From positions 1,297,075 to 1,361,074 of the forward strand of contig VZSR01002364.1 in assembly GCA_013398615.1 (NCBI GenBank): DNA of 64,000 bases, written 5' to 3'. The notes beneath the pieces are model-generated. The model saw nothing but the letters and a program-made list of their open reading frames with translations, was not told the DNA's origin and made no database searches. Position 1 is the first letter of the stretch. The number at the start of each line of letters is the position of its first letter. Positions 61,601 to 64,000 of this stretch are shown here, piece after piece. This DNA comes from Brachypodius melanocephalos (lineage: Eukaryota; Chordata; Aves; Passeriformes; Pycnonotidae). A program made the translations under genes and the position numbers.

Positions 61601-62707
61601 AGCTAGACCTGAAGTCCTCCTTGACACAGCAAATGCAAGCTGCATAGACTTGGGAGGATTTATATTAAAATATTTCTTTTCTTAATATTTTAATAGTTCT
61701 TACACCATTATTTTTACATGATTTATGAGTGTGGATCATGAATACGGAAAATGAATGTTTCCAGTCGAAGCTTGAGGTGTAGCTCTGGTTCCTTTGAGGA
61801 AGCTGACCTGGTGTGCCTTCCACACTGAGCTAACACACCAGGCTGAGGACGAGCCTGCAGTGGAATTGAGAGAGTTCTGGCCTTATATGTACCAGATTTT
61901 ACCTGTGGCACCCATTGTGGAAATGCTTGTAGAAGGTTGGGCAGGGACTGAAATCCCATCTGGAGCAATTTAATGATGAGCACAAGAACTGTTCTGTCAA
62001 AGGTTTTTGCAGCAAACCATTTAAAATGCACATCAACTCTAAACCAGTTATTTTTTACTGTTATCTTTTACTGAACATTGAAACCTTACCTGATTAACTC
62101 TACATATGATATATTTAATCAAGGGGGTAACCCTCCACATTTTACATTGTAATTTTCTGTGAAAAGGATAATGTATGTGCCATGAAAACTTGTATGTAAT
62201 GAATAAGGTAAATATATTCTTTCTCATATTGTTAGCAGAAAGGTTACCTTTTGACCTTCCTTTTGAGATTTTTTGGAACATTTGATGCTTCTGATAATAG
62301 TTTAATATTACTTTCTTCACATTGATTAAATACACTTCATACATCACTGAACAATGAGTAACATTCAAATAAGGCTGTCCATTGAACTGCCTGCAAAAAT
62401 GATAAAGTAAAAAATTAATCTCTAAAGTAAAGTCAAGCCTGAAATTGAAATCTTTGATGCATACATTTCATAATTAGTTCATTCTGCTATATCTAAAATG
62501 CAAATACAGTGCTCTTAAAATAATTCAGGTCTTCCTGCATGGAGCATTAATGAATTGTTCTAGTTGCTGCACCTCTGACTTCGAAGGATTCTGGAGTCAT
62601 TTGACTTTTTTGTCATTTTCTTTGTTAAGTTGCTGAGTTTTCCTTTTTTGTAAATTTACTTAAAATACCCCTCTGTGTCTCTTGTGTTACTTTAACTCCT
62701 GTTTCAG
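55621..62707. other. AT-rich noncoding DNA, no firm gene
   Basis: A small tandem duplication lies near 56.87-56.91 kb (AATGAGGTAAT units). A few segments at 59.6 and 60.2 kb are open between weak splice-like sites, but they have poor acceptors and no motif. Nothing else is recognised. Confidence 0.4.
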
Positions 62708-62782
62708 GCACGGGATCCACCTACAGGTCAAGGGAAAAAGAAGTTCACAGAATATGAGCAGGATCAAAGTTCAAGGATATAG
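62708..62782 (+). other. Terminal-exon-like segment (weak candidate)
   Basis: A strong pyrimidine-rich acceptor (TTTAACTCCTGTTTCAG) is followed by a Lys/Gln-rich frame to a TAG at 62780-62782 (includes GQGKKKFTEYEQDQ). The other frames are also open for most of the segment, so the coding signal is weak. Confidence 0.15.
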
Positions 62783-63710
62783 TTGAGGTCATTCCTCCAT
62801 TGCTCTGCCATCACCAAAGTCTAACCATTTTTCAATTGTCCAGCTGCTGTAGGGCTATTCTCTAAACTGCAACAGTGAAATTTTCCTGTCATGGGAGGTT
62901 TGCTGGCTTGAGGGTTTTTAGCCTGTGCGCATGGTTTTCATTTTATTTTGTATTTACATATTTTAGGTTGGGTCTTTTTCACCGGTAACTTCCTTGGGGA
63001 CCTCAGCAGCATTAAGCCAGCAGAAGCAAGGGTTTAAGAATGACTAAAAATGTTGTTGCCACACCACGTCTGACATGAAATTTTCTGGAAATGCTCTGTT
63101 TCCTTCCTGCAGCAATGATGGTGAGTGATAACAGAAAAAAACACATCATAATTGTTGTCCTTTGAGTTTTCAAAAACTGCATTTTGAACACCAGTCCCTG
63201 AATCTGACTTTCCCAAGTATCTCTATCATCCTCTGTATGGCTGAGTTCCTAATTTTTTGTGAAATTACTGACTAGGTACTGGACTAAAACCTTACAAGAT
63301 GTTGAGATCTGAAAAATTAAATCATGAACAGTATCTGTATTAAAATAATTAGTCAATATTCTTTGTGTGTCACTTCTAAGACAAAAAATCATTACATTCA
63401 AGGGTGAAAAAATGTTAAATAAATGATGCAACTTACTGACAATTGGCAGAAAAATAAATCTTACACTTTGGCCCAAAGAACGTGGCCTTCTTCACTGTAG
63501 AAAAATAAATCTTCAGAAGGAAATATTAAAATTCAGCTTATGAATAAGGAAAATCTTCATTTCATAACATCTAAGCAAGACAAATAATTACTAAGAAGAA
63601 TTTTTCATGCTTATGAAACATCAGCACTCTCATGTATTCAGAAAAAACCTATTTATAATCTGATAAAAGCAGAAAGACAGAAGAGTGACCTCTACTCAGC
63701 TATGGTACAA
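62783..63710. other. AT-rich noncoding DNA
   Basis: Nothing recognised. Confidence 0.5.
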
Positions 63711-64000
63711 ATCATAGAGTCATAGAATGGGTTGCAGGAGACCTTAAAGATCATCCAGTTCCAACTCCCTTGCCGTGGGCAGGGACTCCTTCCACTAGAC
63801 CTGTTTGCTCAGAGCTCCATCCAACCTGGCTTTAAACACTTCCAGGGATGGGGCAGCCACAGCTTCTTTGCCCAATGTGTTCCTGTGCCTCAGAACCTTC
63901 ACAGGATCTGTGTAAACTCACCCTCTTTCAGTGCAAGTCCATTCCCCCTTGTTCTGTCACTACAAGAACTGTCACTGCCTTTGTAAGAGTCCTTCTCCAT
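63711..64000 (-). mobile_element. CR1 LINE 3' end, minus strand, cut by the window edge
   Basis: The element's 3' terminus is at 63711 with the characteristic short repeats (ATCATAGAGTCATAGAATG on the plus strand). Next comes the reverse complement of the CR1 3' UTR ('ccttaaagatcatccagttc', 'ccatccaacctggctttaaa', 'tccattcccccttgttctgtc'). It is the best preserved CR1 here and continues beyond the window. Plus-strand open frames across it are antisense artefacts. Confidence 0.95.

Noticed and set aside
61807..61842. Nine-base inverted repeat CCTGGTGTG/CACACCAGG
   Set aside because: A short stem with an 18-base loop in unremarkable DNA is expected by chance.
63732..63986. 84-codon plus-strand frame near the window end
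   Set aside because: It is antisense to a CR1 3' UTR.
1..64000. CRISPR arrays, operons, tRNA or rRNA genes
   Set aside because: No regularly spaced direct repeats, no bacterial gene layout, and no cloverleaf-type sequence beyond the SINE head was seen.

Overview
The window looks like a stretch of bird nuclear DNA. It is AT-rich, gene-poor and free of Alu/L1-type repeats. It carries several CR1 LINE fragments, one of which ends in the short 'tcatagaa'-type terminal repeats typical of avian CR1. It also holds avian-type endogenous retrovirus remnants and a solo LTR. One 100-base run of N at 4531-4630 is an assembly gap. The species cannot be named from the sequence alone.

The only protein-coding gene I can support is the 3' end of an unrecognised plus-strand gene at 9.06-11.30 kb. 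Three putative exons (9058-9216, 9665-9822, 11177-11300) have consensus-like splice sites and matching codon phases. They join into an open frame of 146 residues that ends in a stop. Upstream exons must lie in the first 9 kb or before the window; none could be fixed with confidence.

Layout: 0-9 kb is noncoding or intronic DNA with a gap-interrupted CR1. At 9-11.3 kb is the gene 3' end. At 11.3-23 kb is AT-rich DNA with one old tRNA-derived SINE next to a 58-base A run. At 23.4-26.7 kb are two defective pieces of one endogenous retrovirus family, arranged tail-outward. The left piece (minus strand) has pol and the Env tail; the right piece (plus strand) has the Env transmembrane subunit and tail. 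Their 3' ends form a roughly 0.75-kb inverted repeat. At 29 kb an isolated CpG island has a strong minus-strand splice donor beside it and is followed by sequence that looks like conserved regulatory DNA. At 32.4, 44.7 and 63.7 kb are CR1 fragments. At 43.5 kb is a clean solo LTR with a 6-bp target duplication. From 49.2 to 50.1 kb, and more weakly at 33.6, 40.3 and 55.4 kb, are CpG-retaining, homeodomain/octamer-rich blocks that look like noncoding regulatory elements.

The remainder shows no recognisable genes, no tRNA or rRNA genes and no CRISPR. Most short open frames are chance or repeat-derived. The picture is a gene 3' end next to a gene desert with candidate enhancers, colonised by CR1 and retroviral insertions. 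Calls of conservation, splice use and repeat family were made by eye and were not computed.
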